Assembly (NCBI RefSeq): GCF_900100875.1
Contig: NZ_FNKQ01000002.1
Span: forward strand, 372,001-436,000
Source: Halopelagius longus
GTDB lineage: Archaea > Halobacteriota > Halobacteria > Halobacteriales > Haloferacaceae
DNA: 64,000 nt
Reading direction: 5' to 3'
Of this stretch, positions 1 through 8,482 are shown in pieces (position 1 is the first letter of the stretch; every line of letters begins with the position of its first letter). A program made the translations under genes and the position numbers. Below the pieces are notes generated by a model that saw only the letters and a program-made list of their open reading frames with translations, searched no databases and was not told the DNA's origin.

Positions 1-1
1 G

Positions 2-61
2 CTACTTGAGCCCGAGAGATTCAGAGAAGAGCTGTTCGAGATGGTGCGCGCGACGGCGTAG
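2..61 (+). CDS. 3' end of an unidentified gene (partial)
   Basis: Only the last 19 codons lie in the window; the predicted protein ends in ELFEMVRATA before a TAG stop. The reading frame is open to the window edge and uses haloarchaeal codons. Its stop codon touches the stop of the convergent trmI gene at position 62, so the two genes meet tail to tail with no gap. Too little is visible to name a family. Confidence 0.5.
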   Translation, partial: LLEPERFREELFEMVRATA

Positions 62-784
62 TCACTCGTTCCGCGCGAACGTGAGATAGCCCGTGTGGCC
101 GACGCCCGCGGTAGAGGGGCGCGACCCGCGTTCGCCGAAGTCCATCTCCCGCTGGATGGTCTCGAACGTCTCCACCTCCGAGAGACCCACTTCGCGGGCG
201 GCCAGCGACGTCTCGCGACTCTGCTCGACGAACGGCGAGTAGACGGCGACGTAGCCGCCGCTTACGAGCAGTTCGGGCGCGTGGCGGACGACGTCCGCCG
301 CGTCGCCGGTGTCGAGGGTGAGGAGGTCGAACCCGCCGTCGAGTCCGTCGAGTTCCTCCGTCAGGTCGCCCGTCCGAACGTCGACGTTCCCGGCGACGCC
401 CGCCATCTCCATGTTCCCGCGGGCCACGTCGGCGAACTCCGCGTCGCGTTCGTACGTCGTCACCTCCGCGCCCATCCGGCCGAGGTACGCCGAGAGGACG
501 CCCGTGCCGGTTCCGGCGTCGAGGACGCGGTCGCCCGCCGCCGCGCCGGTGTGGCCGACGATGAGGCCGATGTCGCGCGGCATCATCGGCGCGCCGGTGC
601 GTTCGAGGTGGTTGAACAGGTCCGGGCCGCGCAGGCCGCGGACGAGGAACTCCTCGCCGAGATGCGTCTCCAGCGTATCGCCCGGTTCGGCGTCCTCGGG
701 GACGTCGAGGACGCCGAGGTCGGTGTGGAGTTCCTCGCCCGGCCCGCGAAGGTACTCTCGGTCCCCGTGGACGAGCAGGTACAC
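62..784 (-). CDS. trmI: tRNA (adenine-N1)-methyltransferase TrmI
   Basis: A 240-residue SAM-dependent methyltransferase. Archaeal TrmI methylates N1 of adenosines 57/58 in the T-loop of tRNA. An N-terminal beta domain (about 1-70) ends in the PMMPRDIG segment typical of the family. The Rossmann SAM loop DAGTGTG lies at 89-95, and YERD (111-114) is the acidic ribose-binding strand. The start is a GTG that directly follows the TAA of the upstream NAC gene, so the two are almost certainly co-transcribed and translationally coupled. The length matches archaeal TrmI. Family assignment is confident; the exact target position is known only from the family. Confidence 0.9.
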   Translation of the reverse strand: MYLLVHGDREYLRGPGEELHTDLGVLDVPEDAEPGDTLETHLGEEFLVRGLRGPDLFNHLERTGAPMMPRDIGLIVGHTGAAAGDRVLDAGTGTGVLSAYLGRMGAEVTTYERDAEFADVARGNMEMAGVAGNVDVRTGDLTEELDGLDGGFDLLTLDTGDAADVVRHAPELLVSGGYVAVYSPFVEQSRETSLAAREVGLSEVETFETIQREMDFGERGSRPSTAGVGHTGYLTFARNE

Positions 785-1198
785 TTATTCGAGCCGCGAG
801 ATAGCGGCCGCGAGGTCGCCGTTCTCGGCTTCGAGCGCGTCTCGCGCCTCGTCCTTGCCGACCTCCGCGCGCTGGGCGACGATTTTGATGTCGGAGTCGG
901 GGATCTCGGCGCCGCCCTCCGAGGCGGACTCGTCGGCTTCCGATTCGCCGCCCGCACCGGACGCCTCGACGGCCCCGGCGTCGCCGCCTTCGAGCTCTCT
1001 CGATTCGGGTTGGCCGACGATCTGGTACGTCTCTTGGCCTTGGGCGTCCATCCGCGTGACCTGCGCGTCGGAGAAGACGAGCTCCTCGTCGGCCGTCTTG
1101 ATGACGACCTCCTCGGCGTCGAGCTCCGTCACGTCGATGCCCATCTGTTTCATCATCTGTTTCATCTTCCGCGGGTTCATACCGCCTCCGCCAAACAT
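785..1198 (-). CDS. nac: Nascent polypeptide-associated complex protein (archaeal NAC)
   Basis: A 137-residue protein. Archaeal NAC forms a homodimer at the ribosomal exit and binds emerging chains. A Gly/Met-rich start ([20 protein letters not shown]) leads into a NAC beta-barrel (about 15-75), then an acidic Ser/Glu linker, and a C-terminal UBA helix bundle (about 100-137, ending in AAAISRLE). I chose the ATG at 1198 because the family begins with this Gly-rich motif; an in-frame ATG nine codons upstream is less likely. It sits directly before trmI in one transcript, with zero spacing. Confidence 0.93.
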   Translation of the reverse strand: MFGGGGMNPRKMKQMMKQMGIDVTELDAEEVVIKTADEELVFSDAQVTRMDAQGQETYQIVGQPESRELEGGDAGAVEASGAGGESEADESASEGGAEIPDSDIKIVAQRAEVGKDEARDALEAENGDLAAAISRLE

Positions 1199-1305
1199 AC
1201 CCGAATCGTGGGAGTCCGGTAGCAAAAGCGTGGCGAACGCTACTCGGGGGGCGGTCCGGTCGGTCGATGGACGGCGTCGGGGTCCGACTGACGCCCGCGC
1301 TCGGT

Positions 1306-1986
1306 TCAGGCATCGGCGGCGGTCCGACCGGCGCGGACGCTGACGGCCAGTCCGCTACCGACCGGCAGCAGGACCGTCTCGTACTCCGGGTCGGCCCGCA
1401 CGGCGTCGAGGTACGACGCGATGCCCTTCGTCTGTTCGTCGGGGGCGTCGAGCGATTCGCCTTCGAGGTACCGGGCGAGCGCCGCCGCGTCCGCCGGGCC
1501 GTGCGTCACGTTGTCTGCGACGACGACGCCGCCGCGGGAGACTTTCGACCGCACGGCCCGAAACGCCTCCGCGTACCGCGACTTCTGGTGGTCCACGAGG
1601 ACGGCGTCGAACGGGCCGTCGTACTCCTCGATGGCCGAGAGCGCGTCGCCCTCGCGGAACTCCGTCCGGTCGGACAGGCCCGCGCGTTCGAAGAAATCCC
1701 GGGCCATGTCGAGTTCGTCTGTGTCGTGTTCGGTGAGGACGAACTGCGCGTCCGACGCGGCCCCCTTCGAGAACCAGTAGGCGGAGTAGCCGAATCCGGA
1801 CCCGAACTCGAACACGTGCGCGGCGTCGGTGAGGCGCGCGAGGAGTCTGAGCACTCCGCCCGCCTCCCGCCCGACGATGGGGAAGCCGTGCTCGTCGGCG
1901 TAGGCGGCCATCTCAGCGTGTATCTCGTCGTGTTCCGGAGCCAACCCCCGGACGAGCCTCCGAATCGTCTCGGCGTCGTCGCTCAT
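1306..1986 (-). CDS. SAM-dependent O-methyltransferase (YrrM/CCoAOMT-like)
   Basis: A 226-residue class I methyltransferase. The SAM loop [11 protein letters not shown] is at 60-70, and the LTEHD segment is the acidic strand-2 motif. [11 protein letters not shown] strand corresponds to the substrate/metal side of the caffeoyl-CoA O-methyltransferase-like fold. The start is set at the ATG at 1986 ([10 protein letters not shown]); the upstream in-frame extension lacks family character. It is transcribed away from the divergent mutase gene. The substrate cannot be told from sequence; in haloarchaea these are generic predicted O-methyltransferases. Confidence 0.75.
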   Translation of the reverse strand: MSDDAETIRRLVRGLAPEHDEIHAEMAAYADEHGFPIVGREAGGVLRLLARLTDAAHVFEFGSGFGYSAYWFSKGAASDAQFVLTEHDTDELDMARDFFERAGLSDRTEFREGDALSAIEEYDGPFDAVLVDHQKSRYAEAFRAVRSKVSRGGVVVADNVTHGPADAAALARYLEGESLDAPDEQTKGIASYLDAVRADPEYETVLLPVGSGLAVSVRAGRTAADA

Positions 1987-2135
1987 GGCTGACGCGTTCG
2001 ACGGGCGGCAACGTAAGCGTACGGTCGGTCCGAGCGACGGTTCGACTCCGACCACTGTCCCCTCGGAGAAAGTGTCTCTCGTCTCACCGGAAACCCGGTG
2101 TGGTGCGGCCCCTCCGTCGGGACGCCCGTCGCACA

Positions 2136-2143
2136 TCGTTAAG
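2136..2143 (+). promoter_or_regulatory. TATA-like box for the mutase gene
   Basis: The motif TCGTTAAG is centred about 27 bases before the ATG at 2167. This is the spacing for a leaderless haloarchaeal transcript. Confidence 0.4.
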
Positions 2144-2166
2144 GCGACTGACCCACATATTCGACC

Positions 2167-3846
2167 ATGTTCGACCCGGACGAGTTAGAGCGAATCCGCG
2201 ACGCCAAAGCGGAGTGGGAGGAGGAGACGCTCTCGCCGACGCTGAGTCGGTTCGGGGAACGCGAGGAGGAGTTCACCACCGACACGCGGGGGCAGTCGGT
2301 GAAGCGACTGTACACGCCCGAGGACGTGGCGGACCACGACTACCTCGCCGACGAGGGGTTCCCCGGGGAGGAACCGTACACCCGCGGCGTCTACCCGACG
2401 ATGCACCGCGGCCGCCTGTGGACGATGCGGCAGTACGCCGGATTCGGAACCGCAGAAGAGACGAACGAGCGGTACCACTACCTCATCGACAACGGGCAGA
2501 CCGGCCTCTCGGTGGCGTTCGACCTGCCGACGCAGATGGGCTACGACTCCGACGCCGAAATGGCCGCCGGCGAGGTGGGGAAGTCCGGCGTCGCCATCGA
2601 CTCCCTGCGCGACATGGAGACGCTGTTCGACGGCATCCCCTTGGACGAGGTGTCCACCTCGATGACCATCAACGCGCCCGCGTCGGTGCTGTTGGCGATG
2701 TACGTCGCCGTCGGCGACCAACAGGGCGTCCCCCGCGAGGAACTGCGCGGGACCGTCCAGAACGACATCATGAAGGAGTACATCGCGCGGAACCTCTACA
2801 TCTACCCGCCCGAGGAGTCGATGCGCATCATCACCGACGTCTTCGAGTTCTGCGCGGCGGAGACGCCGAAGTTCAACACCATCTCCATCTCGGGGTACCA
2901 CATCCGCGAGGCGGGTTCGACGGCGGCCCAAGAGGTGGCGTTCACCCTGGCGAACGGCATCGAGTACGTGCAGGCGGCCCTCGACGCCGGACAGGACGTA
3001 GACGAGTTCGCCCCCCAACTCTCCTTTTTCTTCAACGCGCACAACAACGTCTTCGAGGAGGTGGCGAAGTTCCGCGCCGCCCGGCGCATGTGGGCGAAGA
3101 TAATGGAGGATAGGTTCGGCGCGGAGAACCCCAAATCGAAGCAACTGAAGTTCCACACCCAGACCGGCGGGTCGACGCTGACGGCCCAGCAGGTGGAGAA
3201 CAACGTCGTCCGCGTCGCCTATCAGGCGATGGCGGCCGTCCTCGGCGGGACCCAGAGCCTCCACACAAACGGGAAGGACGAGGCCCTGTCGCTTCCGACG
3301 GAGAAGAGCGTGCGAACCGCGCTCCGAACCCAGCAGATTCTCGCCCACGAGTCCGGCGTCGCGGACACCATCGACCCCCTCGCGGGGAGTTACTACGTCG
3401 AGTCGCTCACCGACGAGGTGGAGGCGGAGGCGTTCGACATCATCGAAGAGATAGACGACCGCGGCGGCATGCTGGAGGCGGTGAAGTCCCAGTGGGTCCA
3501 ACGGCAGATACAGGACGTAGCGTACGAACGGCAACGCGAGATAGAGGAGGGCGAGCGAATCATCGTCGGCGTCAACGAGTTCCGCACGGACGAGGACCCC
3601 GACGCCGACGTCCAAGAGGTAGACGAGGAGGACGAGGCCCGACAACTCGACAGACTCGACGAGGTGCGGGCCGAACGCGACGACGAGGCTGTGGACGCGA
3701 CGCTCGAAGCCCTCCGGACGGCGGCGAACGGCGACGACAACCTCGTCCCCTACATCGTCGAGGCGGTGAAGGCGTACGCCACCGTCGGCGAGATATCGAA
3801 CGTCCTCCGCGAGGTGTTCGGCGAGTACCACCCGAGCCACGCGTGA
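2167..3846 (+). CDS. mmcA: Methylmalonyl-CoA mutase, large (catalytic) subunit
   Basis: A 559-residue TIM-barrel subunit of a B12-dependent acyl-CoA mutase that interconverts methylmalonyl-CoA and succinyl-CoA. The acyl-CoA-binding segment YTRGVYPTM...[10 protein letters not shown] lies near 70-97, and [13 protein letters not shown] (about 330-342) and the [10 protein letters not shown] segment near the C-terminus are family hallmarks. The protein stops after the barrel and linker and has no B12-binding DxHxxG domain, so a separate small subunit must supply it; none is in the window. The epimerase gene lies about 0.6 kb downstream, supporting the methylmalonyl-CoA assignment over isobutyryl-CoA mutase, which remains possible. 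Confidence 0.9.
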   Translation: MFDPDELERIRDAKAEWEEETLSPTLSRFGEREEEFTTDTRGQSVKRLYTPEDVADHDYLADEGFPGEEPYTRGVYPTMHRGRLWTMRQYAGFGTAEETNERYHYLIDNGQTGLSVAFDLPTQMGYDSDAEMAAGEVGKSGVAIDSLRDMETLFDGIPLDEVSTSMTINAPASVLLAMYVAVGDQQGVPREELRGTVQNDIMKEYIARNLYIYPPEESMRIITDVFEFCAAETPKFNTISISGYHIREAGSTAAQEVAFTLANGIEYVQAALDAGQDVDEFAPQLSFFFNAHNNVFEEVAKFRAARRMWAKIMEDRFGAENPKSKQLKFHTQTGGSTLTAQQVENNVVRVAYQAMAAVLGGTQSLHTNGKDEALSLPTEKSVRTALRTQQILAHESGVADTIDPLAGSYYVESLTDEVEAEAFDIIEEIDDRGGMLEAVKSQWVQRQIQDVAYERQREIEEGERIIVGVNEFRTDEDPDADVQEVDEEDEARQLDRLDEVRAERDDEAVDATLEALRTAANGDDNLVPYIVEAVKAYATVGEISNVLREVFGEYHPSHA

Positions 3847-4055
3847 TATCGACTCCCGCACCACCGAAACGATGATCGTCTGACACCTCGTCGATAGGGT
3901 ACGATGTCCCTCCGCCCGTTCTGACCGCGCGCACCCGACTCGGGTCCGTCTCCGCCGCTTTCGCGGCGATGCGGACTCGCCGTGCGCCGGTTTCCGTCCC
4001 GCGACGCGTAGCGTCGCCGCCGTCCAGTAGTCGAACGACCCCTCGCCAGAGACAG

Positions 4056-4364
4056 ATGTCACGACCCGACACGGATTCGTCGTATCGCCCCCGAACGCTC
4101 GTCCCCGCCCGAGTCCTCCGCCCGTCGGACCCTTCGTCGTCCGCCGCGAAGGCGGGGTTCGTCGTCTCCGTCGCCGCCGTCGTCGTCGCCGTCGCCGCCG
4201 CCTCGTTCCCCCTCGCGGCCGTCGCAGTCGTCGCGGCGTACGCCCTCGTTCGCGCCGTCGTCGGTGCCGTCCGGCGGCGTTCCCGGCGTACCGCGGACGG
4301 CACGACGGTGAACGTCCCCGGCGTCGCAGTCGAGGTGACCGTCGCGCGGACGGACGGCGAGTAG
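4056..4364 (+). CDS. Hypothetical small membrane protein
   Basis: A 102-residue protein I do not recognise. Residues 1-30 are polar. Two Ala/Val-rich hydrophobic stretches (about 33-50 and 52-70) look like a membrane hairpin. A basic loop (VRRRSRRT) follows, and the tail has a short beta-like VNVPGVAVEVTVA segment. I preferred the ATG at 4056 to an upstream in-frame ATG at 3969, because the upstream part is Arg/Ser-rich shadow-like sequence. It lies between the mutase and epimerase genes on the same strand, but nothing links it to that pathway. Confidence 0.55.
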   Translation: MSRPDTDSSYRPRTLVPARVLRPSDPSSSAAKAGFVVSVAAVVVAVAAASFPLAAVAVVAAYALVRAVVGAVRRRSRRTADGTTVNVPGVAVEVTVARTDGE

Positions 4365-4451
4365 TCCGCCGTCCGGCGGGGTACGCCGTCCGGACGTTCA
4401 TTCGTCGCCGGAATAGAATTATGCGTGCCGCCGCCGTTAGGACGGATACCC

Positions 4452-4835
4452 ATGGAACTGGACCACGTCGGCGTCGCCGCCGCCGACGCCTCGGGGTTGG
4501 CGGCGATGTTCGGAGAACTGTTCGACGCGCCCGTCGTTCACGAGGAGGAGTTCGACGGGATGTCGGTGCTGTTTCTCGACCTCGGCGGGAGCTACTTCGA
4601 ACTGCTCGAACCGCACGAGGACGGGGCGATAGGGCAGTACCTCGACAAGCACGGGCCTGGAATCCACCACGTAGCGGTCCGGACGGACGACGTTTCGGAC
4701 GCACTCGGGAAAGCCCGGGAGGTGGGGGTAGAGCTCATAGACGAGGAACCGCGGCAGGGGGCGTGGGGGCACGAAGTGGCGTTCCTCCACCCGAACTCGA
4801 CGGGCGGCGTCCTCGTCGAGTTCGTCTCGCACTGA
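4452..4835 (+). CDS. mce: Methylmalonyl-CoA epimerase
   Basis: A 127-residue vicinal-oxygen-chelate protein that epimerises (S)- and (R)-methylmalonyl-CoA in the propionyl-CoA pathway. Its metal-ligand motifs are the N-terminal DHVGVA (His5), the central YFELLEP strand, GPGIHHVAV (His72/73) and the final LVEFVSH strand with its Glu. The length matches the family. The start is the ATG at 4452, giving the standard MELDHVGVA beginning. It follows the mutase catalytic subunit with one small gene between, a conserved functional pairing. Confidence 0.92.
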   Translation: MELDHVGVAAADASGLAAMFGELFDAPVVHEEEFDGMSVLFLDLGGSYFELLEPHEDGAIGQYLDKHGPGIHHVAVRTDDVSDALGKAREVGVELIDEEPRQGAWGHEVAFLHPNSTGGVLVEFVSH

Positions 4836-4884
4836 CCGCCGTGGGCGCGCGGTTCGCCGACGACGCGACGACTCGCAGACGGTA

Positions 4885-4893
4885 CTATATTTA
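4885..4893 (+). promoter_or_regulatory. TATA box for the MenE-like ligase gene
   Basis: CTATATTTA is centred 29 bases before the ATG at 4918, fitting a leaderless or near-leaderless haloarchaeal transcript. Confidence 0.5.
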
Positions 4894-4917
4894 CCTCCCG
4901 ACGAGAGTAGCGGACGA

Positions 4918-6624
4918 ATGCGCGACTGGCTCTCTCACCGGGTCCGAGCGTCGCCGGACGCGACGGCCCTGATACTCGCTTCGACGGGGGAATCGTGGAC
5001 CTTCGCGGAGCTCGATTCGATGGTCGAGGAGACGGCGGCCCGCCTCGCCGCACTCGGCGTCGAGTCGGGCGACCACCTCGGCGTCGTCATGGAGACGCGA
5101 GTCGCATACGTCCGATTGCTTCACGCCGCGATGCGCCTCGGGGTGACGCTGGTGCCGATGGGCGACGGGCTGACGGCGGGCGAACTCCGGTCGCAGGCGG
5201 AGACGGCGGACGTCACCGCCGTCGTCTGCGGGTCGGCCACGGAGGGCCGGGCCGTCGAGGCGGCGGGAGAGGCGCCGGTCGTCAGCGTGGACCCGCCCGC
5301 GACGGACGAGGTCAGCGCCCTCGAAGACGCCTCGCCCGAGAGCTTCGAACCCGCGTCGTGGGAACTCGACGACGCGCAACTGCTGCTTTTCACCTCCGGG
5401 ACGACGGGCGACCCGAAGGCCGTCACCCTCACGACTTTGAATCTGCTTTCGAGCGCCGTCGCCTCGGCGTTCCGACTCGGATTCGACCCGGCCGACAGGT
5501 GGTTGGTGGCGCTTTCGCTGCACCACATGGGCGGCATCGCGCCCGTGCTTCGGATGCCGCTCTACGGGATGACCGTCGTCCTCAGACCGGAGTTTCGGGC
5601 CGGACCGACGGCCGACGACATCGAACGCCACGAGGTGACCGCCGTCTCTCTGGTCCCGACGATGCTCCGCCGGATGTTGGAGAAGCGCGGAACGCTCTCG
5701 GAGTCGCTCAGGGTCGTCCTCCTCGGCGGCGCGCCCGCGTCGGCGGAGTTGATAGAGCGGTGTCGGAACTACTCCGTCCCCGTCTACCCGACGTACGGGA
5801 TGACAGAAACCGCCTCCCAGATAGCCACGGCGCGCCCGAAGGAGGCGTTCCGGAACGTCGGAACCGTGGGTCGGCCCCTCTACTGGACGGACCTCACCGT
5901 CGTAGACGAGTCGGGCGCCCCCGTCGAACGCGGCGAGACGGGCGAACTCGTCGTCTCGGGGCCGACGGTCACGCCGGGGTACTACGGCGACGAGGCGGCG
6001 ACGACCGAGGCGTTCTGCGAGTACGGCCTGAAGACGGGCGACGCGGGCTACCTCGACGCCGAGGGGCGACTGTACGTGCTCAACCGGGTGGACGACCGAA
6101 TCATCACCGGCGGCGAGAACGTCGAACCCGGCGAGGTGGTCGACGTCCTCCGCTCGCACCCCGACGTTCGCGACGCCGCCGTCGTCGGCGTCCCCGACCC
6201 CGAGTGGGGCGAACGCGTCGGCGCACTCGTCGTCCGCGACTCCGAGGAACTGACGCGGGACGGCGTAGAGGAGTACGCCCGCGAACGACTCGCGGGGTTC
6301 AAACTGCCCCGAATCGTCGCGTTCGCCGACGAACTACCCCGAACCGTCTCGGGGACGGTGAAGCGCGACGCCGTCCGCGAACGACTCGAAGCGGTCGCGG
6401 AGGACGAAGACGAAGAGACGGACGAACCGGACGACGAAACGGCGAACGGAGAATCGGAGGACGAAGACGAAGCGCCAGAGGGCGACGAATCGGACGACGA
6501 ACCGACGGACGAATCCGACGACGGAGACGAGGAATCCGACGACGGAGACGAGGATTATGAAGTACGGGACGAGGAGTCCGACGACTCACCGGACGGCGAC
6601 GCGCCCGCGGACGCGACGGAGTGA
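4918..6624 (+). CDS. AMP-forming acyl-CoA ligase, MenE-like, with long acidic tail
   Basis: A 568-residue member of the adenylate-forming superfamily. The ATP-binding loop TSGTTGDPK is at 159-167, YGMTETASQ near 295, the hinge DRIITGGENV near 390, and the catalytic lysine lies in SGTVKRDAVR near 480. The body most resembles o-succinylbenzoate-CoA ligase (menaquinone synthesis), but no other men genes are present. Neighbours are propionate and fatty-acid enzymes, so another acyl substrate is possible. After residue 495 there is a roughly 70-residue Asp/Glu-rich low-complexity tail (repeated DDGDEESDD-like units) that the family normally lacks. Confidence 0.75.
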   Translation: MRDWLSHRVRASPDATALILASTGESWTFAELDSMVEETAARLAALGVESGDHLGVVMETRVAYVRLLHAAMRLGVTLVPMGDGLTAGELRSQAETADVTAVVCGSATEGRAVEAAGEAPVVSVDPPATDEVSALEDASPESFEPASWELDDAQLLLFTSGTTGDPKAVTLTTLNLLSSAVASAFRLGFDPADRWLVALSLHHMGGIAPVLRMPLYGMTVVLRPEFRAGPTADDIERHEVTAVSLVPTMLRRMLEKRGTLSESLRVVLLGGAPASAELIERCRNYSVPVYPTYGMTETASQIATARPKEAFRNVGTVGRPLYWTDLTVVDESGAPVERGETGELVVSGPTVTPGYYGDEAATTEAFCEYGLKTGDAGYLDAEGRLYVLNRVDDRIITGGENVEPGEVVDVLRSHPDVRDAAVVGVPDPEWGERVGALVVRDSEELTRDGVEEYARERLAGFKLPRIVAFADELPRTVSGTVKRDAVRERLEAVAEDEDEETDEPDDETANGESEDEDEAPEGDESDDEPTDESDDGDEESDDGDEDYEVRDEESDDSPDGDAPADATE

Positions 6625-6661
6625 GGCCGCGGCGGCGCGGCCGCCGTAAACCACACAAACG

Positions 6662-6670
6662 ATAATTAAT
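6662..6670 (+). promoter_or_regulatory. TATA box for the fatty-acid ligase gene
   Basis: ATAATTAAT is centred 27 bases before the ATG at 6693, the expected distance for a leaderless transcript. Confidence 0.5.
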
Positions 6671-6692
6671 GATGCCGCCGTTGGTGTGAGGT

Positions 6693-8354
6693 ATGCCCGG
6701 AGCAACCGACCAGACGTTGCGGCCGTTCCTGTGGCGCGCGAGCAAACTGTTCCCCGACCGAGAAGTCGTCTCGCGGACGCACGACGGCGTCGAACGGTAC
6801 ACGTACTCGGAGTACGAGGGCCGCGTCGGTCAGTTGGCGAACGCCCTCGAGGCGGCGGGCGTCGAACGCGGCGACCGGGTAGGGACGTTCTGCTGGAACC
6901 ACCACCGACACTTCGAGACGTACTTCGGCGTCCCGTCGATGGGCGCGCAACTCCACACCATCAACCCTCTTCTGCCCGACCACCACGTCCAGTACATCGT
7001 CGAGAACGCGGCGGACGCGGTGATTTTCGTCGACCCCTCCTTGGTCGAGAAGTTAGCGGGGGCGTACGACGAGGAGGCGTTCGCCTCCGTCGAACGGTAC
7101 GTCGTGATGGGCGAGGAGGTTCCGGAGACGTCGCTGTCGCCGGTGACGGACTACGAGTCGTTCCTCGCGGAGGAGGACGACGAGTACGACTGGCCCGACC
7201 TGCCGGAGGAGCAACCCGCGGGGATGTGTTACACCTCGGGGACGACGGGGAAACCGAAGGGCGTCGAGTACACCCAACAGATGCTGTGGTCGCACACGAT
7301 GGCCACCCTCCCGGAGTCCGGACTCGACATCCGGTCTTCGGACGTGGTGATGCCCGTCGTGCCGATGTTCCACGTCAACGCGTGGGGTCTGCCCTTCTCG
7401 GCCACCGCCGCGGGCGCAAAGCACGTCTACCCCGGGCCGTCGCCGTCGCCCGAGGACCTCGCGAACCTCATCGAGGAGGAGGGCGTCACCCTCACCGCGG
7501 GCGTCCCGACGGTGTGGTTGGGACTGCTGGACTACCTGGACGAGAACGACGCGGACGTCTCCTCGTTGGACCGAATCGTCATCGGCGGGGCGGCGGCCCC
7601 CCGGTCGGTCATCCGGCGGTTCGACGAGGAGTACGACGTGGACGTGGTCCACTCGTGGGGGATGACGGAGATGGCACCTATCGGCACCGTCGCGCACCTC
7701 AAACCCGGCATGGAGTCGTGGGACGAAGCGGAACGGTACGAGAAACGGGCGAAGCAGGGCCTCCTCGCCGCCGGGCTGGAGATGCGCGTCGTCGACGACG
7801 ACGGCGAGGAGGTTCCGTGGGACGGCGAGGCGTTCGGCGAACTGTGGGTCCGCGGCCCGTGGGTGACGACGGAGTACTACGAACGCCCGGAGGCCAACGA
7901 GGAGGAGTTCGAGGGGAACTGGCTGAAGACGGGCGACGTGGTGACCGTAGACGAGGAAGGGTACGTCCAGATAGTGGACCGCGCGAAGGACGTGATCAAG
8001 TCCGGCGGCGAGTGGATATCGAGCGTCGAACTGGAGAACGCCCTCATGGCCCATGACGACGTCGCGGAGGCTACCGTCGTCGGCGTCCCGCACGAACGCT
8101 GGCAGGAACGACCCGTCGCGTTCGTCGTCCCCAAGGAGGGAATCGACCGCGAGGCCCTCCAGTCCGACCTCACGGAGATGGTCGAAGCCGACTTCCCGAA
8201 GTGGTGGGTGCCCGACGAAGTGATGTTCATAGAGGAGGTTCCGAAGACGGCCACGGGCAAGTTCGACAAGAAGGTGCTCCGGGACCGGTACGACGACGAG
8301 TCGATAGTGGCCGGGAAGTCGCCCGACGACGCCGCGCCCGCCTCGAACGACTGA
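6693..8354 (+). CDS. Long-/medium-chain fatty-acid--CoA ligase
   Basis: A 553-residue adenylate-forming enzyme that activates a carboxylic acid with ATP and CoA. The P-loop TSGTTGKPKG is at 181-190. VVHSWGMTEM (about 325) is the aromatic-acid-binding A5 motif, DRAKDVIKSGGEWIS (about 430) the hinge, and KTATGKFDKK carries the C-terminal catalytic lysine. The family of FadD/AlkK-type ligases has this length. It has its own promoter and is followed by an acyl-CoA dehydrogenase, so it likely feeds beta-oxidation. Chain-length preference cannot be read from sequence. Confidence 0.88.
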   Translation: MPGATDQTLRPFLWRASKLFPDREVVSRTHDGVERYTYSEYEGRVGQLANALEAAGVERGDRVGTFCWNHHRHFETYFGVPSMGAQLHTINPLLPDHHVQYIVENAADAVIFVDPSLVEKLAGAYDEEAFASVERYVVMGEEVPETSLSPVTDYESFLAEEDDEYDWPDLPEEQPAGMCYTSGTTGKPKGVEYTQQMLWSHTMATLPESGLDIRSSDVVMPVVPMFHVNAWGLPFSATAAGAKHVYPGPSPSPEDLANLIEEEGVTLTAGVPTVWLGLLDYLDENDADVSSLDRIVIGGAAAPRSVIRRFDEEYDVDVVHSWGMTEMAPIGTVAHLKPGMESWDEAERYEKRAKQGLLAAGLEMRVVDDDGEEVPWDGEAFGELWVRGPWVTTEYYERPEANEEEFEGNWLKTGDVVTVDEEGYVQIVDRAKDVIKSGGEWISSVELENALMAHDDVAEATVVGVPHERWQERPVAFVVPKEGIDREALQSDLTEMVEADFPKWWVPDEVMFIEEVPKTATGKFDKKVLRDRYDDESIVAGKSPDDAAPASND

Positions 8355-8362
8355 CAGTCACC

Positions 8363-8389
8363 GTCGCGCTACTCTCCGGAGAGCGCGAC
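8363..8389. repeat. GC-rich inverted repeat between ligase and dehydrogenase genes
   Basis: GTCGCGCT (8363-8370) pairs with AGCGCGAC (8382-8389), and the 11-base loop is itself rich in the CTCTCCGGAG palindrome. It begins just after the ligase stop at 8354. It could be an RNA 3'-end hairpin, but archaeal termination mainly needs a T-tract, which is not obvious here. Confidence 0.35.
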
Positions 8390-8450
8390 TGTCGTGGCGT
8401 TTCCCGCCGAACAAACGGTAAACTCGTTTTGCGGTTTTCGCAGTTCCATG

Positions 8451-8460
8451 GATTATTTTA
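8451..8460 (+). promoter_or_regulatory. TATA box for the acyl-CoA dehydrogenase gene
   Basis: GATTATTTTA is centred about 27 bases before the ATG at 8483. This supports that ATG as the start of a leaderless message. Confidence 0.5.
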
Positions 8461-8482
8461 CGTTAGGAATCCACTCTCGGCC

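Noticed and set aside
2185-4704. An 839-residue open frame on the minus strand opposite the mutase gene
   Set aside because: It is rich in Arg, His and Val as expected for an antisense reading of GC-rich coding DNA, while the plus strand encodes a clear mutase.
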